Source of the DNA: UBA7488 sp964414185
GTDB lineage: Bacteria; Pseudomonadota; Alphaproteobacteria; CAAHEQ01; UBA3637
Direction of reading: 5' to 3'
DNA length: 64,000 bases
Assembly: GCA_964414185.1 (NCBI GenBank)
Contig: CAYPVK010000001.1
Span: forward strand, 62,001 to 126,000
Each line of letters begins with the position of its first letter. Position 1 is the stretch's first letter. Shown piece after piece: positions 1-10,100 of the stretch. The notes beneath the pieces were generated by a model. The model was not told the origin of the DNA and did no database searches. It saw nothing but the letters and a program-made list of their open reading frames with translations. Both the position numbers and the translations under genes were made by a program.

Positions 1-621
1 GCTTTGGAACATTACAAACAAACAACTCCCGAAGATTTATTGGCTGCCATCGGTGAAGGCATTGTGCCGTTTACCGAAGTTTTTCATTTAATTCATCCGG
101 AACAAAAATTGAAAATCAAACGGACGATTTCGTTTTTTAAGAAGAAATCACCGTCCGTGTCCGACAAATCCATGCCCGTTTTGGGATTGATTCCGGGGAT
201 AGCGCTCAGTTTTGCCAAATGTTGTCACCCTGTGCCGGGCGATAAAATCGTCGGGATTGTCAATACCGGCAAAGGCGTTGCCATTCATACTCAAGATTGC
301 CCCGTTTTGCAAAAATTTGCCGATGAACCCGAACGTTGGTTGGATGTGTCTTGGAATGAAAACATCGTCAAAGACAAATCCATGCCCGTCCGCGTTAAAA
401 TCTCTTTGGAAGACAAACCTTCCGTCATGCCCGAATTATTGGGGATTATTTCCAAACATAACGCGGCCGTTACCAATTTTTCCACTTTAAGCAAAAGTGG
501 CGGTTGGAACGAAATATTTTTGGATATTGAAGTTAAAAATGCCGAACATTTGGATGTTTTGTTGCAGGCAATCCGTGCATATAAGGCTGTATCGTCCGCT
601 TCGCGCGTCCGAGGGGTGTAA
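1..621 (+). CDS. rsh: RelA/SpoT-type (p)ppGpp synthetase/hydrolase, C-terminal part (5' end outside window)
   Basis: The reading frame is already open at base 1, so only the last ~206 residues are present. They carry the regulatory half of a long Rsh enzyme: a conserved-cysteine (RIS/zinc-finger) domain with a KCCHPVPGD core around residues 72-80, then an ACT domain that fills the last ~80 residues. The synthetase, hydrolase and TGS domains must lie upstream. In the family this half senses ribosome state and amino acids and sets the balance between making and degrading the alarmone. The stop codon lies inside the left arm of a palindromic element. Alphaproteobacteria usually have one bifunctional Rsh; whether this copy is bifunctional cannot be seen from the part shown. 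Confidence 0.93.
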   Translation, partial: ALEHYKQTTPEDLLAAIGEGIVPFTEVFHLIHPEQKLKIKRTISFFKKKSPSVSDKSMPVLGLIPGIALSFAKCCHPVPGDKIVGIVNTGKGVAIHTQDCPVLQKFADEPERWLDVSWNENIVKDKSMPVRVKISLEDKPSVMPELLGIISKHNAAVTNFSTLSKSGGWNEIFLDIEVKNAEHLDVLLQAIRAYKAVSSASRVRGV

Positions 622-727
622 AATTGTTTTATAAGGTATCCGGCACTATTTGGGAAGGCAGGCAAGTAGGTTATCTACATGCCACCTTCCCAAATAACGC
701 TATCTCCGCTTCTAAAACAATTTTACA
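617..727. repeat. 111-bp imperfect palindrome overlapping the rsh stop codon
   Basis: The outer arms TGTAAAATTGTTTTA (617-631) and TAAAACAATTTTACA (713-727) are perfect 15-nt inverted copies. Inside them ATTTGGGAAGG (648-658) pairs with CCTTCCCAAAT (685-695), and GGCA-GTAG pairs with CTAC-TGCC around a GTTAT loop. The left outer arm includes the rsh TAA. There is no U-run, so it is not a standard intrinsic terminator. It looks like a small mobile or repeat palindrome (MITE- or REP-like) or an mRNA-stabilising hairpin. The rest of the gap to acpS (728-967) holds no convincing gene; an open frame at 624-971 starts inside the palindrome and has no recognisable features. Confidence 0.7.
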
Positions 728-967
728 GGTACTTCAAAGGTTAGTAATCAAAGTACACGGCATATTCCCAAAGGCCGCCATTTTCTCTTTGAAAAATCAT
801 TTACGGGGGATGGGTTTGACGTATTGTTTAATTTCTTTTTTTAAAAAATGTTTACGGGCGGCATTTTGTGTCGGTGAACAAACAAATTTAATGTATGGTG
901 CTTTTTTTTACGGCATTGTATCCGTTTTTAAAATTTATTCATTATATATTCAAAAATCGGAGGCGTT

Positions 968-1357
968 ATGATTATCGGTATGGGGACGGACATTGTTCAA
1001 ATCAGGCGTATCGATTTGACCGTTAAACGTTATGGCGACAAGTTTTTAAACCGTATTTTTACGCCGGCCGAACGGGCGGCGGCCGAAAAATTGGCGCCCT
1101 CAAAACAAACGGCTTATTATGCCAAACGCTATGCGGCCAAAGAGGCGATATCGAAAGCATTGGGCAGCGGTATCGGGCATTTGGCAATGTGGCGGGAAAT
1201 TGAAATTTTAAACAATGCTGCTGGTGCGCCCGTTTTAACGGTGACGGGCCAAACGGCGGATACGTTGCATAAATTGGCAGGTGGTGTCGCCGTGCGAACG
1301 TTTGTGTCGCTCAGCGATGACGAAGCGGCCGTTGCAACGGTTATTTTTGAAATTTGA
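968..1357 (+). CDS. acpS: Holo-[acyl-carrier-protein] synthase
   Basis: This 129-residue protein matches the usual AcpS length. It transfers 4'-phosphopantetheine from CoA to the serine of apo-ACP, which activates fatty acid synthesis in the cytoplasm. The N-terminal GMGTDIVQI motif supplies the Mg-binding Asp, and a KRYAAKEAISKALGSGI-type helix carries the second acidic ligand. The C-terminal VSLSDDEAAVATVI strand is typical. ATG 968 follows a good GGAGG ribosome site at 959-963. In many alphaproteobacteria acpS sits near rsh and pdxJ; here pdxJ is absent and a hairpin-rich gap separates it from rsh. Confidence 0.95.
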   Translation: MIIGMGTDIVQIRRIDLTVKRYGDKFLNRIFTPAERAAAEKLAPSKQTAYYAKRYAAKEAISKALGSGIGHLAMWREIEILNNAAGAPVLTVTGQTADTLHKLAGGVAVRTFVSLSDDEAAVATVIFEI

Positions 1358-1373
1358 CGTTTTGAAAAATTTT

Positions 1374-1406
1374 AAAGGGGGACAGCCGCAACCGTCCCCC
1401 TTTTTG
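1374..1406. terminator. Bidirectional intrinsic terminator between acpS and the convergent gene
   Basis: The 10-bp stem AAAGGGGGAC (1374-1383) / GTCCCCCTTT (1394-1403) is followed by T's on the plus strand. On the minus strand it is followed by TTTAAAATTTTTC. It can serve both convergent genes. Confidence 0.85.
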
Positions 1407-1429
1407 TTTAACCGTTTTTATGCGCTCTT

Positions 1430-2770
1430 TTAAAGCCCGTTGTTGTTATTATACCATTTTGCCACTATCGGATTCGCATGTTTGGATTCGCCGGTAATTT
1501 GAGAATCGTTATACTCTTTAACCTTTTTATAACCCCACATTAAAGTGCCGACGCCCGCAACAACCCCCAGCGCCCCAAATGTAAAGCCCCACGGGAACGG
1601 TTCATTATTTTGCGTGCGCTTAATAATATTGGGGTTTTTAATCGCCTTGTCCAACGCTTTTGTCAGCTCTTTGCCTTCTTTGCCGGCCATCACGTCGCAG
1701 GCGGCGGCAAAACGGTAAACAAACGAATCGGTACGGTTGCCTTGTGCCGCGCTGTTGGATTTTGTTTTATAAGCGTTTGTAGCAAAAACCAAAGCGTCAA
1801 AAGGCGCCCGTCCGCGTTCAATTTGAGATTTTGCCAATTCAAGCGTTTTAACATACCGGTCATGCGCGTCCAAACCGGGTGTAAACACATAATCGACGGC
1901 TTTGCCGATTATACCGGATTCGGCCGCCGTTTCTTGATATTGGGCATTTTGCGCATTGGCAAGCAAATCGACATCCAAAATGCGCGAACCGAATAAATCC
2001 ACGATTTTGGCGGCTTGGTCTACCGTATACCCGCTTAAATGATTCGCGGCGGCAATGGCCAATGCACTTTCGGCGCGCCCGATAAAGACCAACGTGTTAT
2101 CCGTCATTTGAGGCGTCAATTTTTTTGAATGAACCCATTGTTTGTGTTGCTCGGCCATTTTAAATGTCATAATTTGGTTCGCAACGTCTTCCATATTAAA
2201 TGCTACCATCGTTTCTTTGACCGGCAATGCGACAATCATATTGTTTTCGCCCAATTGGCGGTTGGTCATGGCCGCTTTGAATGTACTGAATTGATTGTTC
2301 AAAGCGCTTTGCAACGCATCGTTAACCGTTTTAAATTTTCCGCTTTGCAAATTGGCTTTCATCCGATTGTACATGTCTTCGCGAATGCCCAAAAACAACG
2401 GATGATCGCCGAATTTTTCGGTTTCCATCCGCGGGTCGATGGCATGGCCGCGCAAATCGGAGTAAGCTTTTAAAATTTCACTGTCCATTTGCATCGGATT
2501 TGGATTGAAGGCGGGGAATCCTTTTTTTACCGCTGCCTTTTTAACGGTTGCGTGAGCGGTGGGCGTTTGCGGCGCCGGTACGGGTGTATCGTTTGTATCG
2601 GACAACAAAGCGTGTACCCCGAATCCCAAAACGCCGGCCCCTGTTAAAGCCAACAGCGTATTGCGTAATTTATGCCCCGTTTTTTGAGGTTTTGCCCGTT
2701 TGGCGGGAGCCGGTTTTGACCTGCCGCCGAGCGGATATTTTGCATCGGTGCGTTTTTTGATTTCTGCCAT
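1430..2770 (-). CDS. Orphan protein with two membrane segments
   Basis: This 446-residue protein is not recognised. A very basic, Pro/Lys-rich cytoplasmic tail (residues 1-36) is followed by a membrane segment (~37-56), a Pro/Thr-rich linker, and a long, mostly helical soluble domain (~85-390). A second membrane segment follows (~395-414), then a short polar tail ending in an Asn run. With the basic N-terminus inside, the central domain would be periplasmic and both ends cytoplasmic. ATG 2770 has a strong AAGGAGG site on the minus strand. It is monocistronic, convergent with acpS and shares its terminator. No catalytic motif or known domain is evident. Confidence 0.75.
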   Translation of the reverse strand: MAEIKKRTDAKYPLGGRSKPAPAKRAKPQKTGHKLRNTLLALTGAGVLGFGVHALLSDTNDTPVPAPQTPTAHATVKKAAVKKGFPAFNPNPMQMDSEILKAYSDLRGHAIDPRMETEKFGDHPLFLGIREDMYNRMKANLQSGKFKTVNDALQSALNNQFSTFKAAMTNRQLGENNMIVALPVKETMVAFNMEDVANQIMTFKMAEQHKQWVHSKKLTPQMTDNTLVFIGRAESALAIAAANHLSGYTVDQAAKIVDLFGSRILDVDLLANAQNAQYQETAAESGIIGKAVDYVFTPGLDAHDRYVKTLELAKSQIERGRAPFDALVFATNAYKTKSNSAAQGNRTDSFVYRFAAACDVMAGKEGKELTKALDKAIKNPNIIKRTQNNEPFPWGFTFGALGVVAGVGTLMWGYKKVKEYNDSQITGESKHANPIVAKWYNNNNGL

Positions 2771-2823
2771 AAAAAAACCTCCTTGATAAAAAAATCAATG
2801 CTTATATTTTAAATTATAACAAA

Positions 2824-4629
2824 TCATTTTTCTTTGTCAACTTTTTTATTCATTTCATCGAGGTTGCTGTTAATCATCTTCATGGCTTTCGTATGGGCGT
2901 AAAATGACCGTTGGCGATCGGGTTCGATATCCAATCCGATGCTGACCGGTTCGCAATTTTCCACTTTGCGCACGACCAATTCAATCGGGCCCATAGATAA
3001 ACGGTCACCAACTTCAAAATCGTTGAATTCTTGTTTTAACAATTCGGCGATGGTCATTTCTTTCAAACGCGCATCAAAAGGGGTGCCGTACATTTTTTCA
3101 AGTTCGCCGAACGTTGTCGTCGGTGCAATCGGAAAATCGCCCAAAATTTCGTCGGCGCCTTTCATATCGCCGCCGCCGTACAGGTAATCAAGCAGCGGTT
3201 CGCGCGTTTCGGAGGACGAAAACACATACACGCGGTCGCCGGCTTTGAATTGGCGGATGCTGGTCGGCGTGTAAGAAACACCGCCTCGGATAATCAAATT
3301 CGGGCGTGCCCATTTGGGGATTGTTTCCCCTTTGACGGCGGGAGTGTCGGTGTGCAATTCATAGGCGATTAACGAACTGTCCGTCAATCCCGGCAAATCG
3401 ATTTGTGTTTTTTCGGGCGGGCAACATAAAACGGGGACTTCAAGGCCGCACCATTTGGCGACAACGGGAATTAAAAATCCTTGAAAAGCAAGCGAAAATA
3501 AAACCATTACGAAAATGACATCTAAAAAATCGCGTCCGAAACTTAATCCGTAAACAATCGGTGCCAATGCCAGCAAAATGGATGTTGCGCCGCGCAATCC
3601 CACGAAAGAAATAAAGATTTTTTCGCGTGTGGTATACATCGGGAAGAATATTAACACTGCCCATACGGCAAGCGGGCGTGCGAAGAAAATCAGTGCCGTG
3701 CCGATTAAAAAGCCGGGCAATGCGGCATCGCGCAGCGTATCGGCGGACACATACAGCCCCAGTGTGATAAACATTACGATTTGTGACAGCCATGTTAATG
3801 TTTGTTGAAATTTAGAAATTTGAGTGTGCCCTTGAATTTTTGAATTGCCCAAAATCAACCCGGCGATGTAAACGGCCAAAAAGCCGCTGCCTTGCAACAT
3901 ATTGATAACGGCAAATCCCGCCATTGCAACTGATACGACAAAAATCGGATACAGTGCGGATTCCAATTTGACTTTATTGACCGACACCGTTAACAGCCGT
4001 CCCAAGAAGAATCCGCCCGATAAGCCGATAAGCAACTGTTTCGCAAAAATCGGAAATAACGTACCGTATTTGACGGTTTCAAGGTTCATTTGCTGCGTAA
4101 CCAGCGTGATGCATGCCATGGTCAGAAAAATAGCCATCGGGTCGTTTGCGCCCGATTCGACTTCCAACGTCGATTTGACCTTTTCACGCAACGAAATACC
4201 TTGCGACCGTAACAGGAAAAATACCGACGCCGAATCGGTCGAACTGATAATCGACGTCAACAACAACGCGGGCAGCCATCCGATCAGCATCACTTCTTTT
4301 GCCACGGGCGCCAAAAACACGGCCGTTAAAATAACGCCGACGGTTGCCAATAAAAAAGACGGCAGGAAAATTTGGCGGTATCCTTTCGTTTTCGTTTGAA
4401 ATCCGCTGTCAAACAAAATGATGGCCAATGCCAATGATCCGACAAAAAACGACAATCGAGGATGGCGCACCGTTTGAAACAAGCTTAATCCCGCATCGCC
4501 TGCCAACAGTCCGATACATAAGAAGACCAAGATTAAAGGGATGCCGACGCGCTTGGTAATCAGGCTGGTTAAAATGCTGATTCCCAACAGCAATGACACG
4601 ATTAAAATAGGCAGGTTGATAAAATCCAT
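2824..4629 (-). CDS. nhaP2: NhaP2/CvrA-like potassium/proton antiporter (CPA1 family)
   Basis: This 601-residue inner-membrane antiporter has about 12 hydrophobic segments in residues 1-390 forming a Na_H_exchanger domain. The acidic SSTDSASVFFLL stretch near residue 130 and the GLRGATSILLALAP stretch are typical CPA1 signatures. Two soluble domains follow: a TrkA-C/RCK-C-like domain (~410-480) and a CorC/HlyC-like domain (~495-570), the arrangement known for NhaP2. Family members exchange cytoplasmic K+ (or Na+) for protons and help pH and volume control; ion choice here is inferred from architecture. ATG 4629 lies just downstream of the minus-strand LOG gene (97-bp gap), so the two could be co-transcribed. 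Confidence 0.88.
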   Translation of the reverse strand: MDFINLPILIVSLLLGISILTSLITKRVGIPLILVFLCIGLLAGDAGLSLFQTVRHPRLSFFVGSLALAIILFDSGFQTKTKGYRQIFLPSFLLATVGVILTAVFLAPVAKEVMLIGWLPALLLTSIISSTDSASVFFLLRSQGISLREKVKSTLEVESGANDPMAIFLTMACITLVTQQMNLETVKYGTLFPIFAKQLLIGLSGGFFLGRLLTVSVNKVKLESALYPIFVVSVAMAGFAVINMLQGSGFLAVYIAGLILGNSKIQGHTQISKFQQTLTWLSQIVMFITLGLYVSADTLRDAALPGFLIGTALIFFARPLAVWAVLIFFPMYTTREKIFISFVGLRGATSILLALAPIVYGLSFGRDFLDVIFVMVLFSLAFQGFLIPVVAKWCGLEVPVLCCPPEKTQIDLPGLTDSSLIAYELHTDTPAVKGETIPKWARPNLIIRGGVSYTPTSIRQFKAGDRVYVFSSSETREPLLDYLYGGGDMKGADEILGDFPIAPTTTFGELEKMYGTPFDARLKEMTIAELLKQEFNDFEVGDRLSMGPIELVVRKVENCEPVSIGLDIEPDRQRSFYAHTKAMKMINSNLDEMNKKVDKEK

Positions 4630-4726
4630 GTTTAATCCTTATGTTTGCGACCTTTCAAACCCTTATGGCCTTTCGGCGGTTTATAAAAAGTTATACCGCG
4701 GTTGTCGGCGTGCGCAGGCAAAAGGG

Positions 4727-5740
4727 TCAGCCTTTTACATGCCTCATTTTCAACGCGGTTAATTTATGGCTGACCGTTGCCGTATCTATGCCGGATTTGG
4801 CCAACCGTTCGTACATGCGTTCGATTTCTTTGTTCAAATAAGCATTTTCAATATCCGAAGCAAGCTGTCTTTTTTTTGATTTGGATTTGCTTTGTTCGAT
4901 TTCTTCTTTTTCTTTTAAGATTTTTTCAATCGGCTTTTTGGGATGTTTTTGATGAGTAACCAAAATATAAGGTAATTCATGAATGATTTTATTCATGAAT
5001 TCCAACGCTTGTTTTTTCGGGTACGTTTGCCCGCCGAATGTGTGTTCTAAAACCTTAAAAGCAATGCCCGCTTCAATGGAATTATCGACAACCAAAAACG
5101 GCAACGGATCGGAAAAGCCCTTTACATTGATTTCTTTTAAATATTCCAGCAGATGGTGGAAAAATCCGTTGACATTAAACAAAACAAACGGTTTGAAACC
5201 CAAAAATCCGTCTTGCATTGCAACCGCATCATAGACCAATTCATCCAATGTGCCGACACCGCCCGGCGCGAAAATCACCAAATCGGCGCACAACAGTTGT
5301 TGTTTGCGTTCTTCCAACGTGTTTGCAACGATAATTTTGGATACTTCGTCCAACACTTCATCGCTTTGATAAAGAGCCAGATATTCTTTGGTTGTAATGC
5401 CGTAAATCGGGGATTTGCTGCGTTTGCCCGATTCGCTCCAAGCTTTGAGCATCCCTTTGGCAACGGCACCCATAATGCCGCGCGATGACAGCCCGAAATC
5501 AAGGCGGTAATTCATTTTGCCGATGATTTCGCCCAATTTAAACGCTTCTTGTTCATAAACGGGGTCGTTGCCGCTGCGCGACCCGCCGGCGACAAATACG
5601 CGCGTATCGCCTTTTCCGTTGCGGGTAATGAAATCCGTCGCCAATTTGCTGGGTTTTTTATCTTTGAAAGGTGTGTTTTCTTCTTCCCGCCGAACCAGCG
5701 ACGACGCGCGTTGAAGTGAAATTTGCTTGCTTTTTACCAT
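4727..5740 (-). CDS. LOG/TIGR00730-family Rossmann-fold protein
   Basis: At 337 residues this is longer than the ~190-aa cytokinin-type LOG proteins and resembles the larger bacterial members. The nucleotide-binding signature PGGVGTLDE (around residue 158) is intact, preceded by a VFVAGGSRSGND strand-loop and an SRGIMGAVAKGM segment. LOG enzymes hydrolyse nucleoside 5'-monophosphates to free base and ribose 5-phosphate; some relatives were long misnamed lysine decarboxylases. The extra C-terminal ~90 residues are Lys/Glu-rich and helical. ATG 5740 follows an AAGGATG site. The exact substrate is not known. Confidence 0.85.
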   Translation of the reverse strand: MVKSKQISLQRASSLVRREEENTPFKDKKPSKLATDFITRNGKGDTRVFVAGGSRSGNDPVYEQEAFKLGEIIGKMNYRLDFGLSSRGIMGAVAKGMLKAWSESGKRSKSPIYGITTKEYLALYQSDEVLDEVSKIIVANTLEERKQQLLCADLVIFAPGGVGTLDELVYDAVAMQDGFLGFKPFVLFNVNGFFHHLLEYLKEINVKGFSDPLPFLVVDNSIEAGIAFKVLEHTFGGQTYPKKQALEFMNKIIHELPYILVTHQKHPKKPIEKILKEKEEIEQSKSKSKKRQLASDIENAYLNKEIERMYERLAKSGIDTATVSHKLTALKMRHVKG

Positions 5741-5885
5741 GTGGCATCCTTAATTTTTTATAACTTGAAAGCATGATAGCATATATTGTGCCGTAAAAAA
5801 AGCGAAACTTTTAAAATAAAAGCTGGTAAAATTCAAAAAAAAATGCTACATCTGCATATAAAAATAAAAATTGAAGGAGAGTACT

Positions 5886-7106
5886 ATGTCGAACGAAAAA
5901 GAACAACAATCTTCAAAAATGAAAACATGGGTTAAAGGCCTTGTTATCGCAGCCGTTGCAGCGGGTGCGGCTTATTGGGGATACGGAATGTATCAATCTT
6001 CCGCCAGACGCGGTGCAATGCAAGCGAACGCACCGGCCGTGTCCGTTATTGAAGTGACACGCCAAAACGTCCATCCCGAAGTCAGCTTTGTTGCCAAAAT
6101 CGAATCGATGGACAAGGTGGGGTTGCGGGCTCGCGTTACCGGCTTTTTGCAGGAACGTTTGTTTAACGAAGGCGATATGGTCAAAGAAGGCCAACCGCTG
6201 TTCGTAATTGAAAAAGTCAATTTCGAAGCGTCCGTCCGCGAAGCCGAAGCCAATTATGAACAAGCTCAGGCTCAGGCAACCAACGCCAAGGCGCAATATG
6301 ACCGTACGCAAAAATTGTTTAAAACCAAGGATGTGTCCGAAGCGCGTTTGGATGAAACCAAAGCCGCCCATATGTCCGCGGTTGCGGCCGTTTCCCAAAT
6401 GAAGGCACGCCTTGATTTGGCAAAACAAGATTTGGAATACACCGAAATCAAAGCGCCGATGTCCGGCAAAATCGGCGAATCCGCCTTTTCGGTCGGCGAA
6501 CTTATCGAACCCGATTCGGGCGTATTGGCCGAAATTGTCAAAATCGATCCGATTGATGCCGTTTTTTCGGTCAGCGAAAACCAAATGTTATCGTTGCAAT
6601 ATCAATTCCGCGATCAAAAATCGGGCAATGCGATTGTTAAATTTTATACCTCTGACGGGCGCGAATACCCGTATGAAGGGCGTTTCAGCTTTATTGACAA
6701 CGCACTTGACGAAGCGATGAATACCTTGAAATTAAAGGCTTCTTTCCCCAATCCGGAAGGTAAATTGATTTCGGGGCAATATGGCCGCGTCGTATTGACA
6801 AGCCCCGCTTCCTTTTCGGATATCGTGATTCCGATGAAGGCTGTCCAACGTGATATGCTGGGGGCGTTCGTATATGTTGTCAATGCGGAAAATGTCATTG
6901 AAAAACGCGCAATTAAAACAGGGACGGAATTGCCCGATTTCGAAATGGTTGTGCGCGAAGGGTTAAACCCGGGCGAAAAAATCGTTGTCGAAGGATTCCA
7001 AAAAATTGCTCCGAATGTTACGGTTACGCCGCAGCCGGTACAAAAAGCTCCGGCCGTGCAAGAGGGTGTTAAAGACAACAAACCGACTGTTGAAAAAGTA
7101 AATTAA
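5886..7106 (+). CDS. RND efflux periplasmic adaptor (AcrA/MexA-like)
   Basis: This 406-residue membrane-fusion protein links an inner-membrane RND pump to an outer-membrane channel. The N-terminus has a basic stretch and a hydrophobic segment (~17-36) with no lipobox Cys, so it is probably membrane-anchored rather than a lipoprotein. The lipoyl half-motif (VGLRARVTGFLQERLFNEGD) and its partner (APMSGKIGESAFSVGELI) flank an Ala/Gln-rich coiled-coil hairpin. Beta-barrel and membrane-proximal domains follow. I chose ATG 5886 because AAGGAGAG sits 6-13 nt upstream; an in-frame TTG at 5871 lies before that site. It is co-transcribed with the pump gene (15-nt gap). No adjacent TetR- or MarR-type regulator or outer-membrane factor is present. 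Confidence 0.93.
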   Translation: MSNEKEQQSSKMKTWVKGLVIAAVAAGAAYWGYGMYQSSARRGAMQANAPAVSVIEVTRQNVHPEVSFVAKIESMDKVGLRARVTGFLQERLFNEGDMVKEGQPLFVIEKVNFEASVREAEANYEQAQAQATNAKAQYDRTQKLFKTKDVSEARLDETKAAHMSAVAAVSQMKARLDLAKQDLEYTEIKAPMSGKIGESAFSVGELIEPDSGVLAEIVKIDPIDAVFSVSENQMLSLQYQFRDQKSGNAIVKFYTSDGREYPYEGRFSFIDNALDEAMNTLKLKASFPNPEGKLISGQYGRVVLTSPASFSDIVIPMKAVQRDMLGAFVYVVNAENVIEKRAIKTGTELPDFEMVVREGLNPGEKIVVEGFQKIAPNVTVTPQPVQKAPAVQEGVKDNKPTVEKVN

Positions 7107-7121
7107 GGGAGGCATATTGTC

Positions 7122-10100
7122 ATGATTGCTGACGTATTTATCAAACGCCCCAGATTGGCGACCGTTGTGTCCGTCGTTATTGTATTGGCCGGATTGTTGG
7201 CTTATACGGGAATGGCCGTTGAACAATATCCGGATATTGCGCCGCCGTCCGTTTCGGTCCAAGCAACGTATCCGGGGGCCAGTTCGGACGTGGTTGAAAG
7301 TGCCGTTGCTCAACAAATCGAATCGGCCATCAACGGCGTGGAAGACATGTTGTACATGAGCTCTACCAGCGGTGATGACGGGTCATACAGTTTGACGGTA
7401 ACGTTTAATATCGGAACGAATCCCGATATTGCGACCGTGAACGTTCAAAACCGTTTGAAATCCGTGGAAAGCAAATTGCCCGAAGAAGTTGTAAAGTTGG
7501 GTATTGACGTGCGTTCGAAAATGACGTCGATGTTGCAAATTTATACGATTTCATCCGTTGACGGCAAATATGACGATACGTTTTTGACAAACTATGCGTT
7601 GATTAACGTTAAAGACGAAATTGCCCGTACCAAAGGCGTCGGCGATGCGTTTATTTTCTCGTCTTTGGATTATTCGATGCGCATTTGGTTGAACAATGAC
7701 AAGTTGAAAAGTTTAAAATTGACGACGGATGATGTTTTGAACGCGATCAGCTCTCAAAACCTGCAAGCTTCCGTTGGGCGTATCGGTTCCATGCCGTCGA
7801 CTCAAGATCAACAATTTCAATTTTCTTTGACGACGCAAGGGCGTTTGACGACGCCGGAAGAATTCGGTAAAATCGTTATCCGTGCCAATACGGACGGGTC
7901 GTTTTTGTTGCTGAAAGATGTTGCCCGTGTCGAACTCGGTTCAAAATCCGAAGAAATGCGTGCCCGTCACAATGAATTGCCCGCCATCGGTATGGCTATT
8001 TTCCAAGCGCCGGGGTCAAACGCCGTTGACGTTGCCACGCGCGTGGAAGCCAAAGTCAAAGAATTGCAAGCAAAAATGCCGGAAGGCATGTACTTCAGCA
8101 CAATGTTTGATAACGCTCAATTCGTGCGCAATTCTTTACATGAAATTTTCCAAACGATTTTTGAAGCGTTTATGTTGATTGTGTTGATAACTTATTTGTT
8201 TTTGGGCACAACCCGCGCAACTTTGATTCCGACTTTGGCGATTCCGGTATCTCTTATCGGTGCGTTTATCGGGATGAGCTTATTCGGCGTGTCAATCAAT
8301 ACGATTTCATTGTTGGCATTGGTGTTGGCCATCGGCGTCGTGGTGGATGACGCCATTGTGGTGGTTGAAGATGTCGAAACGGTTATGAGTGAAAACCCGG
8401 ATTTGGAACCTGCCGAAGCGGTTAAAAAATCCATGGACCGTATTACGGCACCGATTATCGCCATTACGGCGGTGTTATTGGCCGTGTTTGTGCCTGTGGC
8501 ATTTACGCCCGGCATTTCGGGTTTGTTGTACCGCCAATTCGCCATCGCCATTTCCGCTGCCGTGGTGGTTTCTGCGATTAACTCATTGTCATTGTCACCG
8601 GCGGTTGCGACATTGATTATGCGTTCAAACCAAAAACCGTTTAAATTGGTGCAAAAATTTATGGATGGCGTTGAATGGTGCCGCAATTTTTATTCAGGTA
8701 CCGTCGGCCGTTTGATTAAGCATTACAGATGGGTTGTTGTTGTTATGCTGGGATTCGCTTTGGGGACATACGTGTTGTTCAAAGAAACGCCGACCGGGTT
8801 TTTGCCTGCCGAAGACCAAGGGGCGTTTTTGATGGAAGTCCAATTGCCGTCGGGATCCAGTTGGAACAGAACGGACGAAGTGATGCAAACGGTTGTACAG
8901 CGTTTAAAAACATTGCCCGAAGTCGAAGACGTTATGTCCATTATCGGATACAGTATCATGGGCGGTAACGTTTCCCCGAACAGCGGGTTTATGGCTGTTA
9001 AATTAACGCCGTATGAAGATCGCGAAGGCAAAGGGCAAGACGTTGATTCTTTGGTCGGAAAAGTTTATATGATGATGTCCGATATCAAAGAAGCGCGCGT
9101 TTTCCCGTTTAATATGCCGGCTATCATGGGTATCAGTATGACGTCGGATTTCGAATATGTTTTGCAAAGTACAACGGGGGAAACACCGGAACAAATCATG
9201 GTGGTTGCAAATGATTTGATTGCCAAAGCAAACCAAAATCCGAATTTGCAACGCGTGATGACGTTCTTTACAACCGATTCGCCGCGTGTGCGTTTGGATG
9301 TCGACCGCCAAAAGGCATATGCTTTGGGCGTTTCCGTCGCCGATATTTTTTCGACCATGCAAACGATGTTGGGCGGTACGTACGTCAACGATTTCAATAT
9401 GTACGGCCGTACTTGGCAGGTTAACGTGCAAGGCGATGTAATGGAACGGCATACGTTGGACGATATTTTTAAAATCAATATCCGCAACAATAAGGGCGAA
9501 ATGGTGCCGTTGCGTTCATTGGTAACGGTAAACCGCACTATCGGTGCTCAAACTATTCAACGATACAACAACTATCGTTCCATTAAAATTTCCGGTGCAC
9601 CCGCAAACGGATTGGGAACGGGCGCGGCAATCAAGGCTATGGAAGAAATATCCAAAAACCTGCCGGCCGGTTATCAATATCAATGGACCGGTACAACGTT
9701 GCAGGAAAAAGACGCCGGCAATCAAACATTGGCTATTTTTGCGATGGCTTTCCTGTTTGCGTATTTGTTCTTGGTGGCGCTTTATGAAAGCTGGATTATC
9801 CCGATGCCCGTCATGGTATCGATTTTGGTCGGTTTGTTCGGTGCGATTTTATTCTTATTCGTGCGGGGCATTTCCGATGACTTGTATGCTCAAGCGGGGA
9901 TTATCGTGTTAATCGGGCTGGCGGCGAAAAACGCTATTTTGATGGTGGAATTCGCCAAAGACCAACACGCAACCGGTATTTCGGTCGAAGAAGCTGCATA
10001 TAACGGTGCGCATATGCGTTTCCGCGCCATTATGATGACCGCAATGTCATCATTGTTGGGCTTCTTGCCGTTGGTGACGGCCATCGGAGCGGGGGCTTTA

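Noticed and set aside
624..971. 115-codon open frame between rsh and acpS
   Set aside because: It starts inside the palindrome, lacks a ribosome site, overlaps acpS and has no protein-like features.
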